Shown in pieces: positions 42,843 through 50,238 of a stretch of 64,000 nucleotides of DNA; the first letter of the stretch is position 1; each line of letters begins with the position of its first letter. The notes beneath the pieces were generated by a model that ran no database searches, was not told the DNA's origin, and saw only the letters and a program-made list of their open reading frames with translations. Source of the stretch: Lachnospiraceae bacterium (GTDB taxonomy: Bacteria; Bacillota; Clostridia; Lachnospirales; Lachnospiraceae); assembly GCA_028693165.1 (NCBI GenBank), contig JAQUVX010000003.1, positions 1 through 64,000 of the forward strand, in the 5' to 3' direction. The position numbers and the translations under genes were made by a program.

Positions 42843-43773
42843 TCCGGTTTTTTACCGTCCCATATCATTTTTCCTGATCATCTGTGCAGGCTATCTTCTG
42901 AAAAAGAAAGGCTTTTTTGGAAAGACGGACTACAAGGTGATCTCGAAGATGGTACTGAATATCACACTTCCGGCAGCGGTCATATGTACCTTTGCAGGAT
43001 TTGAAAGGGATCTGTCCCTGTTTGTCATTGTGTTTTTGGGCTTCCTGTGCAGTCTGATCCCCATGCTTGCGGTGTATATGGTATCGGGAAAGGAAGAAAA
43101 GCACCGCCGCATTTTTTCCATGATCAATACTTCCGGATATGCCATCGGCAGTTTTACATTGCCCCTGGTTCAGGGCTTTTTCGGAGCTTACGGCGGTGTG
43201 ATCACCTGCATGTTTGACACTGGAAATGCGGTCATGATGACCGGCGGTTCCTATGCACTCACCACGACTCTTCTGAAGGTGGACACTGGGGAAAACAACA
43301 GGGGAAAAGGCCAATGGCTGGAGATCTTGAAGAAATTCATCACCTCAGTTCCGTTTGACACCTACATGCTGATGCTGATCCTGTCCGCCTGCAACATTCG
43401 GATTCCGGAGGCGGTTGCCTCGCTGGCGGCCCCAATTTCAGCTTCCAACCCATATCTTGCCATGATGGTGGTTGGCATGATGTATGAGCCGGCCAAGGAT
43501 GCCAGCTACAGAAAGGACACCCTGGTCGTGATTCTCAGAAGACTGGTGTTCGCTTCCATATTTGCGCTGCTTTTATATTATGGAACACCATTTCCGCTGG
43601 AAGTGCGGCGTGTGCTGGCAGTGGTAGTATTCTCACCGGTCAGTACGCTGGCGCCGATTTACACAGAGCGGTGCCACGGAGATGGTTCCCTGAGCAGCTA
43701 TGCCAATGCGATTTCGATTATCTTATCGCTGCTGATCATCTCGGTACTGGTTTATTTCATGGGCGTTTCCTAA
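42832..43773 (+). CDS. AEC-family (auxin-efflux-carrier-like) transporter
   Basis: A 313-residue membrane protein with about ten helices in two five-helix halves, of the AEC/bile-acid-transporter-like fold. Bacterial members export or import organic acids such as malate. The gene starts within the last codons of the PTS gene (11-base overlap, ATGAACTTTAA), so the two are translationally coupled, an unusual pairing with a sugar PTS. A fermentation acid or a by-product of the imported glycoside is a plausible cargo, but this is inference. Confidence 0.82.
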   Translation: MNFNPVFYRPISFFLIICAGYLLKKKGFFGKTDYKVISKMVLNITLPAAVICTFAGFERDLSLFVIVFLGFLCSLIPMLAVYMVSGKEEKHRRIFSMINTSGYAIGSFTLPLVQGFFGAYGGVITCMFDTGNAVMMTGGSYALTTTLLKVDTGENNRGKGQWLEILKKFITSVPFDTYMLMLILSACNIRIPEAVASLAAPISASNPYLAMMVVGMMYEPAKDASYRKDTLVVILRRLVFASIFALLLYYGTPFPLEVRRVLAVVVFSPVSTLAPIYTERCHGDGSLSSYANAISIILSLLIISVLVYFMGVS

Positions 43774-43849
43774 CGTCAGAACAAGGAATACTGCGTTATA
43801 ATGCTAACTGAGGATAGGAAAAATTAATGCAGATCGTATATTTCTATAT

Positions 43850-43890
43850 AAAGACTTTTGCTGTATACTAAGACAGCAGAGGTCTTTTGT
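43850..43890 (+). terminator. Terminator after the GH4-PTS-AEC operon
   Basis: AAAGAC-TTTT-GCTGT loop ACAGC-AGAG-GTCTTT followed by TGTTTTATT: a stem with a symmetric internal loop and a T-rich tail. Confidence 0.65.
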
Positions 43891-43930
43891 TTTATTCAAA
43901 ATGAAAAAGGTATGAGACAGGGAGTGACAT

Positions 43931-44530
43931 ATGGCGCAGTGGGGATTTGTATTTGATCAAAGAAAATGTATCGGCTGCAATGCCTGTCAGATGGCGTGCA
44001 AGGATGCGCACAATCTGGAGGCGGGGCTGTTTTACCGGCGGGTGGATACGCTGGAATATGAGGAGGGCGGACAGACGAGGTTTGCCCATTTTTCCGGTGC
44101 CTGCAATCACTGTGCGGAGGCAGCGTGCGTGAAGCATTGTCCGACCGGCGCGATGCACCATGCGGAAGACGGCACGGTGCATGTGGATCAGGGGCTTTGT
44201 ATCGGCTGCGGAACCTGCGCGTGGGCCTGCCCTTACGGCGCGGTGGGGCTGAGTCATCGGTTCGGGACGGCGGTCAAATGTGATTCCTGCATGGAACTGC
44301 GGCAAAAGGGGCAGAATCCGGTATGTGTGGATGCATGTCTGACGCATTGTCTGGAGTTTCGAGATTTGGACCAGATGCGTGAAGAAGAACGGGCGCATTG
44401 TGTGGCGGACATGACATTCCTGCCAGATGCCTCAGAGACGAGACCATCTTTGCGGATCCGCAGAGAGAAATGCGGTAAATCGTCACGGGGCGCGGGAGAA
44501 AGGAGTGACGGATGTCAGAGCGATTTGTGA
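43931..44530 (+). CDS. DmsB-like four-cluster ferredoxin subunit
   Basis: A 199-residue electron-transfer subunit similar to DmsB. It has four cysteine groups able to hold four [4Fe-4S] clusters: CIGCNACQMAC near residue 13, CNHCAEAACVKHC near 58, CIGCGTCAWAC near 88, and a CDSC...CVDAC...C set near 118-140. It should relay electrons to the molybdoenzyme encoded two genes downstream. No Tat or Sec signal, so it is cytoplasmic. Its 3' end overlaps the FAD-protein gene by 19 bases. The ribosome site is GGGAG. Confidence 0.9.
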   Translation: MAQWGFVFDQRKCIGCNACQMACKDAHNLEAGLFYRRVDTLEYEEGGQTRFAHFSGACNHCAEAACVKHCPTGAMHHAEDGTVHVDQGLCIGCGTCAWACPYGAVGLSHRFGTAVKCDSCMELRQKGQNPVCVDACLTHCLEFRDLDQMREEERAHCVADMTFLPDASETRPSLRIRREKCGKSSRGAGERSDGCQSDL

Positions 44531-45792
44531 TTTTGGGAAATGGAATCGCAGGATTTTCTGCGGCGCAGGCGATTCGGGAACGGTCGGAGACCGATGAGAT
44601 TGTGATGATTTCGGAGGAGCGGGAAATGACGTATTCCAGGCCGCGGCTCAGCAAGACGGGGGTGAAATCGCTGCAGCGGGAGAAGCTTCTCGTGGTGCCG
44701 GAAGGATGGTATGAGGAGCAGCGGATCGAGCTGGTGCTTGGGAAGCGGATTGTCGGGCTGGATGCGGAGCAGCGGAAGGTGACGCTGGAGGACGGTGCAG
44801 AAGTTCTCTATGATACCTGCATCTATGCGCTGGGAGCGCGTCCATTCGTGCCGCCGATTCCGGGGGCGGAGCAGCCACACGTGCTGACGGTGCGCAGTTA
44901 TGAGGATTTTGAACAGATTCGCAGGCGGCTGGCATTGGCGGAACATGCGGTGGTAATCGGGGGAGGCGTGATCGGTCTGGAGCTGGCATGGGAGCTTGCT
45001 CAGACGGGCTGCCCGGTTTCTGTGCTGGAACTGGCCCCGTGGCTGCTGGGACGGCAGTTGGATCGGCAGTCGTCGGAACTGCTGGAACAGGCGGTGCGGG
45101 CGCAGGGAATCGAGGTGCTGACCGGAGTGCAGGTGGAGGCGATTGAGGTGCAGCAGGTAAACTTAAGCGAGGGTGTTGCCCTTCCGGCGGATCTGGTGCT
45201 TTTGTGCTGTGGAATCCGGGCGAATGTAGATCTGGCGCAAAAGGCGGGACTTGCCTGTGATAAGGGAGTGCTGGTGGACGCATCCCTGCGAACCAGCGAC
45301 ACGCATGTGTATGCGGCTGGAGATTGTATCCAGCTTGCGAAAGTGGGGGCGGAGGCAAACCAGAAAACGCACCCGCACCCCATGCAGAATCCGGGCCTGT
45401 GGAATTATGCGCGCAGGTCTGGTGAGATCGCGGGTTGCCATGGCTGTGGAAAACGGTTTGTGCCAAAGACAGAGCCGGTGATTCTGAATGCCTGCGGGAT
45501 CAGCTTGTTTGCCATGGGAAGCGTGGAGGAAGGGCCGGAGGTGGAGACTGTGGTGGCGGCGGCCGGTCGGGCCGGACAGAAGAAGCAGCCGGTGCAGTTT
45601 CTGGTGAATCAGCAGAATGGAACGAAGCTGCATTATGACAAACGATTTTACCGGGATGGACATCTCTGCGGAGCAGTGCTGATCGGAGATCTGTCTGCGA
45701 TGAAGGAGATTAAGAACCTGCTGCAAAGCGCGGAGCGTGATCCGGCAGGAGAAGGGGAGGATGAGCATGACGGACAGACGCTTTACAACTGA
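44512..45792 (+). CDS. FAD/NAD(P)-dependent oxidoreductase (nitrite/rubredoxin reductase-like)
   Basis: A 426-residue flavoprotein of the pyridine-nucleotide-disulfide type. FAD-binding VILGNGIAGFSAAQAIR is at residues 6-22, the NAD(P)-binding VVIGGGVIGLELAWELA near 146-162, and the second FAD motif VYAAGDCIQ near 265. It lacks a CxxC active-site disulfide, as in rubredoxin/ferredoxin reductases. Lying between the DmsB-like and DmsA-like genes and overlapping both (19 and 26 bases), it probably supplies electrons from NAD(P)H, replacing a membrane quinol-oxidising subunit. Confidence 0.87.
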   Translation: MSERFVILGNGIAGFSAAQAIRERSETDEIVMISEEREMTYSRPRLSKTGVKSLQREKLLVVPEGWYEEQRIELVLGKRIVGLDAEQRKVTLEDGAEVLYDTCIYALGARPFVPPIPGAEQPHVLTVRSYEDFEQIRRRLALAEHAVVIGGGVIGLELAWELAQTGCPVSVLELAPWLLGRQLDRQSSELLEQAVRAQGIEVLTGVQVEAIEVQQVNLSEGVALPADLVLLCCGIRANVDLAQKAGLACDKGVLVDASLRTSDTHVYAAGDCIQLAKVGAEANQKTHPHPMQNPGLWNYARRSGEIAGCHGCGKRFVPKTEPVILNACGISLFAMGSVEEGPEVETVVAAAGRAGQKKQPVQFLVNQQNGTKLHYDKRFYRDGHLCGAVLIGDLSAMKEIKNLLQSAERDPAGEGEDEHDGQTLYN

Positions 45793-48676
45793 AGAAGAAC
45801 AGAAGATGGGAAGACTCTGGCAGTCCTTCTCAGAATTCTTTTCCGGGAGAGAGGCGGCGATGGAGCATTGCCGCCGGTTTCCGGACTGGCAGGAGCATAC
45901 CCTGCGGGAATGGCAGCTGGAATATGATTTTCTGTTTCGCGGCACCGATGCCGATTGGCCGATTCCGCTGTGGGCATCCACCTGCAAGGAGGAACCTGTG
46001 CTGTGCAATCAGACGACGCTGGAGCTGATTTCATTTTGCCATCGCTTCGGGTTTGAACCGGAGCGGGTGGAGGGCAATCCGCCGGATTATATAGGAGAGC
46101 AGTTTCGCTTTCTCGCGTACCTGACCGGGGCGATTTGCTGCGGAGTGAGGTTACAGTCTGCGCGGGAGGATTTCATTCAGTATTATGTGATTGACACGAT
46201 CCAGATGATTCGGGATGAAGTGAAAAAGCGTGGAACCTTTGCCGGATTTGAAGGGTATCTGCAGCGGATGCTTGAGAGTGTGGCGGATGCGGAGTTTGCG
46301 CGGGCGGAGACAAAGGCGCAGGCCACAGCAGAGGCAGAAGTACAGGCCGCAGTACAGGCCGCAGTACAGGCCGCAGTACAGGCCGCAGCAGACCAGCCGG
46401 ACACAAGGTTTGCCGCACAGCCGCTTTCGCCGGCCATCCAGGATGCCCCGGCGCAGGTCATCCCGACGGCAGGGATCAACAACTGCGGCGGAATCTGTGT
46501 GATCCGTCCCAGGATGCAGGAGGGCTGTATGCTGGAAATCAGCACGGATCAGCGAGGGGATCGTGCGCCGCAGCTGCGTGCCTGCGTGCGGGGGCGCGGC
46601 TACCGGAAGACATTTTTGCATTCCGGACGGCTGCGCTATCCGATGAAACGGATCGGCGAGCGGGGCAGCGGAAAATTCGAGCGGATCAGCTGGGAGGAAG
46701 CGGTCGGTCTGATCACCGAAAACTGGAAGCGGATTCGTGATACATATGGGCCGGGTTCGCGTTATGTCAACTATGGCTTTGGCGTGACCGGCATTATGCT
46801 GCCGGGGCGTCTGGCGAAGCGTCTGCTGTCTCTGGACGGCGGATTCCTCGACTATTATGGCTCTTATAGCTCGGCCTGTACGCGGTATGTAATGCCTTAT
46901 GTTTTTGGAAGCAATGCATGCGGGAACAGTCCGTCCGATCTGCTGAACACAAAATTGCTGATTTTGTGGGGCGATAATCCGGCGGAGACGATCTTTGGTT
47001 CGGAACGCAATTATTATTTGTCAAAGCTTAAGGATCTGGGGGTGCGCATCATCGTGGTGGACCCGCGCATGAGCCAGACGGCCGTGACCTATGCGGATGA
47101 GTGGATCGGTCTGCGCCCTTCCACGGACAGTGCGCTGGCCGATGCCATGGCCTATGTGATCTGGTCGGAGGGGCTGCAGGATCAGGCGTTTATGGATCAA
47201 TATTGTCTGGGGTTTGACGAGGCGCATATGCCGGAAGGCATTCCCGAAGGGGAGAGCTATCACAGCTATCTCTTTGGGAGTAAGGATGGAATTTGCAGGA
47301 CACCGGAGTGGGCGGAAGCGATCACCGGGGTCGATGCGGAGACGATCCGGCGGCTGGCGCGGGAATACGCGACGACAAAGCCGGCCTGTATCGTGTCCGG
47401 TCTGGGGCCGCAGCGCCACGGCAACGGGGAGCAGACGGCGCGCGGAATCTGCGTGCTGCCCTGCATGACGGGGAATCTTGGTATTGCGGGAGGCGGCTCC
47501 GGCGGGAACGGAACGTTCAGAGAGCATGAGGAAATCAGTCTGTTTACCAATCAGGCCAGGAATCCGTATCCGGGGAAAATCCCGATGTTTCTCTGGACGC
47601 GTGCCATCGAGCACGGCATGGAGATGACAGCGAAGAAGGACCGGCTGGAGGGCGTGGAAACGCTGGATTCCAACATTCGTATGCTGCTTAATCTGGCAGG
47701 CAATACACTGGTGAATCAGCATTCCAATATCAACGATACCATTCGGATTCTGAAGGACGACACTCAATGTGAGTTCATCGTGTGCTCGGATATTTTCATG
47801 ACGCCCAGTGCGCGCTATGCGGACGTGCTGCTTCCGGGAACGTCGGTGTTTGAGGGGAATAATATCGTGCCGTCCTGGCGCGGCGGCAACTACCTGCTTC
47901 GCAATAACAAGGTCATGGAACCCTTGTTTGAAAGCCGGTTTGAGTGGGAATGGCTGAAAGAGATCGCGGAAAAACTGGGCTTGTATGACGCGTATACAGA
48001 CGGAAAACCGGAGGTGGAAGACTGGCTGAGAGAGAATTATCAGATTCTGCGGGAGCGGGAGCCGTCCCTGCCGGAGTATGAGGCGTTCTGCGCGCAAGGC
48101 GGCTGGCAGTATCAGGAACCGGTTTGCCACATCGCATTTGAAAAAGAGATTGCAGATCCGGAGCATTATCCGTTTGCAACTCCGTCCGGGAAAATCGAGA
48201 TTTTCTCGAAGCGGCTCTATGACCTTCAGGAGAAGGATGTTCCGGCGATTCCGCGCTATACGCCCTGCCTGGAGGGGCCGGAGGATGCGCAGACCGGACG
48301 TTATCCGTTACAGCTCATCGGCTGGCACACGCGAAGACGCTGCCATTCCATCCATGACAACAATGCGTGGCAGGAGGAGGTTGAAAGGCCGGGACTCTGG
48401 ATACACCCGGAGGATGCCGCAAAGCGTGGAGTCGAGGAAGGGAAGCTGGTCCGAATCTATAATGACCGTGGCTGTGTGAAGATTCCGGCCATCGTGACGC
48501 GCCGCATCCGTCCGGGCGTGGTGGCAATGTCTCAGGGCGGCTGGTACACGCCGGACGGGGAGGGCACAGACACACGCGGCTCCATCAATGTGCTGACCTC
48601 GACCGCGCATCCGACGCCGCTCGCGAAGGGCAATCCGCAGCACACTAACCTTGTGGAAGTGGAGGCGGTCCGATGA
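45767..48676 (+). CDS. TorD-type chaperone domain fused to a DmsA-like molybdopterin oxidoreductase
   Basis: A 969-residue protein. Residues 1-180 resemble TorD/DmsD-type maturation chaperones (EYDFLFRGTDADWPIPLWAS near 52-71). A low-complexity linker (about 181-235) contains VQAA repeats. From about 236 a DMSO-reductase-family enzyme begins, with FS0-type cysteines 240, 244 and 273, YPMKRIGERG near 291 and the YGSYSSACT region near 364, where a serine would ligate Mo. The first of four FS0 cysteines appears to be Gly. No Tat signal. ATG 45767 follows GGGGAGG. The oxidised substrate (S- or N-oxide) is unknown. Confidence 0.88.
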   Translation: MTDRRFTTEEEQKMGRLWQSFSEFFSGREAAMEHCRRFPDWQEHTLREWQLEYDFLFRGTDADWPIPLWASTCKEEPVLCNQTTLELISFCHRFGFEPERVEGNPPDYIGEQFRFLAYLTGAICCGVRLQSAREDFIQYYVIDTIQMIRDEVKKRGTFAGFEGYLQRMLESVADAEFARAETKAQATAEAEVQAAVQAAVQAAVQAAADQPDTRFAAQPLSPAIQDAPAQVIPTAGINNCGGICVIRPRMQEGCMLEISTDQRGDRAPQLRACVRGRGYRKTFLHSGRLRYPMKRIGERGSGKFERISWEEAVGLITENWKRIRDTYGPGSRYVNYGFGVTGIMLPGRLAKRLLSLDGGFLDYYGSYSSACTRYVMPYVFGSNACGNSPSDLLNTKLLILWGDNPAETIFGSERNYYLSKLKDLGVRIIVVDPRMSQTAVTYADEWIGLRPSTDSALADAMAYVIWSEGLQDQAFMDQYCLGFDEAHMPEGIPEGESYHSYLFGSKDGICRTPEWAEAITGVDAETIRRLAREYATTKPACIVSGLGPQRHGNGEQTARGICVLPCMTGNLGIAGGGSGGNGTFREHEEISLFTNQARNPYPGKIPMFLWTRAIEHGMEMTAKKDRLEGVETLDSNIRMLLNLAGNTLVNQHSNINDTIRILKDDTQCEFIVCSDIFMTPSARYADVLLPGTSVFEGNNIVPSWRGGNYLLRNNKVMEPLFESRFEWEWLKEIAEKLGLYDAYTDGKPEVEDWLRENYQILREREPSLPEYEAFCAQGGWQYQEPVCHIAFEKEIADPEHYPFATPSGKIEIFSKRLYDLQEKDVPAIPRYTPCLEGPEDAQTGRYPLQLIGWHTRRRCHSIHDNNAWQEEVERPGLWIHPEDAAKRGVEEGKLVRIYNDRGCVKIPAIVTRRIRPGVVAMSQGGWYTPDGEGTDTRGSINVLTSTAHPTPLAKGNPQHTNLVEVEAVR
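46340..46387 (+). repeat. Four perfect 12-base tandem repeats in the chaperone-enzyme linker
   Basis: GTACAGGCCGCA is repeated four times without change, encoding V-Q-A-A units in the linker between the TorD-like and molybdoenzyme domains. Gain or loss of a unit keeps the reading frame, so only the linker length would vary. Confidence 0.9.
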
Positions 48677-49284
48677 ACTGTGCGGCGGTAATTCTGGCTG
48701 GCGGAAAGAGCCGGAGAATCGGGACAGATAAGGCACTTTTGACGTTGGAAGATGAGACTTTTTTGGAACGGATTCGAAAAGAGCTTGCCCGGATCCCAGA
48801 TCTGCGGCAGGTTCTATTGTCGGTGGGAAGCGTCAGGCGCTATGCAGAACTGAGCCAAAAGCTGGAGGCGCGCGGGCTGCCGCTGGAGATTGTGCCGGAC
48901 CGCTGGTCAGACTGCGGACCGATCGGCGGGATTGCCTCGGCACTGGAAGTCTGTATATGTGATGCGCTGCTGGTGGTTTCCTGCGATATGCCGCTGTTTT
49001 GCGGCGAGCTGGGGGAGATTTTGAAAGCCGGCATGACAGAGGCTTACGATGCGGCAGTACCTGTGGACAGCGCTGGCCGGCTTCACCCGGTCTGCGCGGT
49101 GTACCGCAAAGGCGTCGGAACGATTCTCCGGGAGCAGATCGAAAGCGGGGAGCTGCGTATGCACAAGCTGATGGAACGGATTCGCGTGAATGATGTGGAC
49201 GTGCGGGATTATGAACGATGTCTGCAAAATGTGAATACGATGGAGGATTATGAGCGGCTTCAGAATGGCGGAAACGCGGTTTGA
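48673..49284 (+). CDS. mobA: Molybdenum cofactor guanylyltransferase
   Basis: A 203-residue nucleotidyltransferase that adds GMP to molybdopterin to make the MGD cofactor of DMSO-reductase-family enzymes. The opening AVILAGGKSRRIGTDKALL (residues 5-23) is the GTP-binding signature; CDMPLF near 104 supplies the metal-binding Asp. ATGA overlap with the molybdoenzyme stop shows tight coupling. It fits the cofactor needs of the fused DmsA-like enzyme. No other moa/moe/mog gene is present in the window. Confidence 0.92.
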   Translation: MNCAAVILAGGKSRRIGTDKALLTLEDETFLERIRKELARIPDLRQVLLSVGSVRRYAELSQKLEARGLPLEIVPDRWSDCGPIGGIASALEVCICDALLVVSCDMPLFCGELGEILKAGMTEAYDAAVPVDSAGRLHPVCAVYRKGVGTILREQIESGELRMHKLMERIRVNDVDVRDYERCLQNVNTMEDYERLQNGGNAV

Positions 49285-49314
49285 CTCCGGGTCACGGGTC
49301 ACGAAGCTCAAAAT

Positions 49315-49354
49315 AAAAGCTCCTTATCCGGTGTTGTCCGGACAGGGGGCTTTT
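49315..49354 (+). terminator. Terminator after mobA
   Basis: AAAAGC-TCC-...-CCGG loop CCGG-...-GG-GGCTTTT, an interrupted stem ending in TTTTG. Confidence 0.7.
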
Positions 49355-49361
49355 GTAACGT

Positions 49362-49450
49362 TTACCGGCAGTCTATCAATGTATATTCCCGGCTGCCAAG
49401 TGGCTGCCCGTCCAGGAAAGTCTGGCATAAAAATCAAAACGATACTAGCC
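49362..49450 (-). pseudogene. Relic 3' end of a second DUF362 gene
   Basis: Bases 49362-49401 match 50239-50278, the 3' end of the DUF362 gene, at 37 of 40 positions. Read on the minus strand the relic encodes LGSREYTLIDCR and a stop, against LGSREYTLVDCR in the intact gene; two of the three changes are silent and one is V to I. That pattern suggests a once-functional paralogue, now lost except for its tail. The in-frame sequence upstream (...FLDGQP) no longer matches, so the left boundary is approximate. Confidence 0.65.
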
Positions 49451-49508
49451 TTATATGATAGAATAAGGTACAATGAAGTTAAAAGAACGGACTTTGGGAG
49501 GAATATTT

Positions 49509-50117
49509 ATGAAGAAGTTTGATATAAAAAGTTTGGTGGCTGGAATTATCATTGGAACGTTGGGAATAACAACAGTAAATGCCGCAACAGGTATTCAGTC
49601 TGCCGTTTTGAACAATACGAAACTTATGCTTAATGGAATTTCTTTGCCGCTTGATAAATCCCTGATTTCAGTCACAATGGATGATGAAAAAGATGTAATC
49701 TTGTATGCACCAGTAAACGAATTGTTTGAAAAACTCGGGTATACCGTCAATTTTAATAATGAGAAAAATATGGTTGATGTAATTCCCGGCGACAATAGCT
49801 CTTATGAAGTTAGTGGTAATATTGTCATGAGTTTAACTAATAATATCGACCAGACAAACATTGCTGAATCCGGTTCATTTCAAGCAGAAAACAATCAAAT
49901 ATTAACTTTAGATATCACTTCGGATATTAAAGGTGGAACCGTAGATTTATTTTTATTTTCCCCAAATGGTAAGGAACAGCGTATTACAATCGGTTCAACG
50001 AACATAACAAAAGATATCGTTTTGGAAAAAGGAATTTGGCAGTATAATTGTTCTGGCGTGTTCAAAGACGGTGGAAATGTAAAGATTGTAGGGGCAATTA
50101 AGGGGAATGTAAAATAA
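49509..50117 (+). CDS. Secreted protein with copper-amine-oxidase-N-like stalk domain
   Basis: A 202-residue AT-rich gene product with an N-terminal signal peptide (K-K then a hydrophobic run ending TTVNAATG near residues 20-27). Residues about 30-95 resemble the copper amine oxidase N-terminal-like stalk domain common on Gram-positive cell surfaces (LMLNGISLPL...EKLGYTVNFNNE). The rest is beta-rich and unassigned. Codon use is noticeably more AT-rich than its neighbours, and it lies between two copies of a 40-base DUF362-derived sequence, so it may be an insertion. GGGAGGA precedes the start. Confidence 0.65.
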   Translation: MKKFDIKSLVAGIIIGTLGITTVNAATGIQSAVLNNTKLMLNGISLPLDKSLISVTMDDEKDVILYAPVNELFEKLGYTVNFNNEKNMVDVIPGDNSSYEVSGNIVMSLTNNIDQTNIAESGSFQAENNQILTLDITSDIKGGTVDLFLFSPNGKEQRITIGSTNITKDIVLEKGIWQYNCSGVFKDGGNVKIVGAIKGNVK

Positions 50118-50129
50118 GTTCCTAATTAG

Positions 50130-50211
50130 AAATCGCCAGTTCCGACAAGTGATATGCCCCCTGTCTACTTGATAGGGGCATATCACTTCACGGCCTGGGC
50201 GATTTTTCTTT
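50130..50211 (+). terminator. Nested hairpin terminator
   Basis: An inner perfect 14-base-pair stem, AAGTGATATGCCCC (50147-50160) with GGGGCATATCACTT (50175-50188), is enclosed by AAATCGCC (50130-50137) and GGCGATTT (50198-50205), then TTTTTCTTTT. It lies between convergent genes and may stop both. Confidence 0.85.
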
Positions 50212-50238
50212 TAGGGGCTTATTTTACAGCCTTGTTGC

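Noticed and set aside
44648-45466. Minus-strand open frame opposite the FAD oxidoreductase gene
   Set aside because: It is Pro/Ala/Ser-rich low-complexity translation typical of an antisense frame over a GC-rich gene.
46340-46387. Possible CRISPR-like array
   Set aside because: The 12-base units have no spacers and lie in frame inside a gene.
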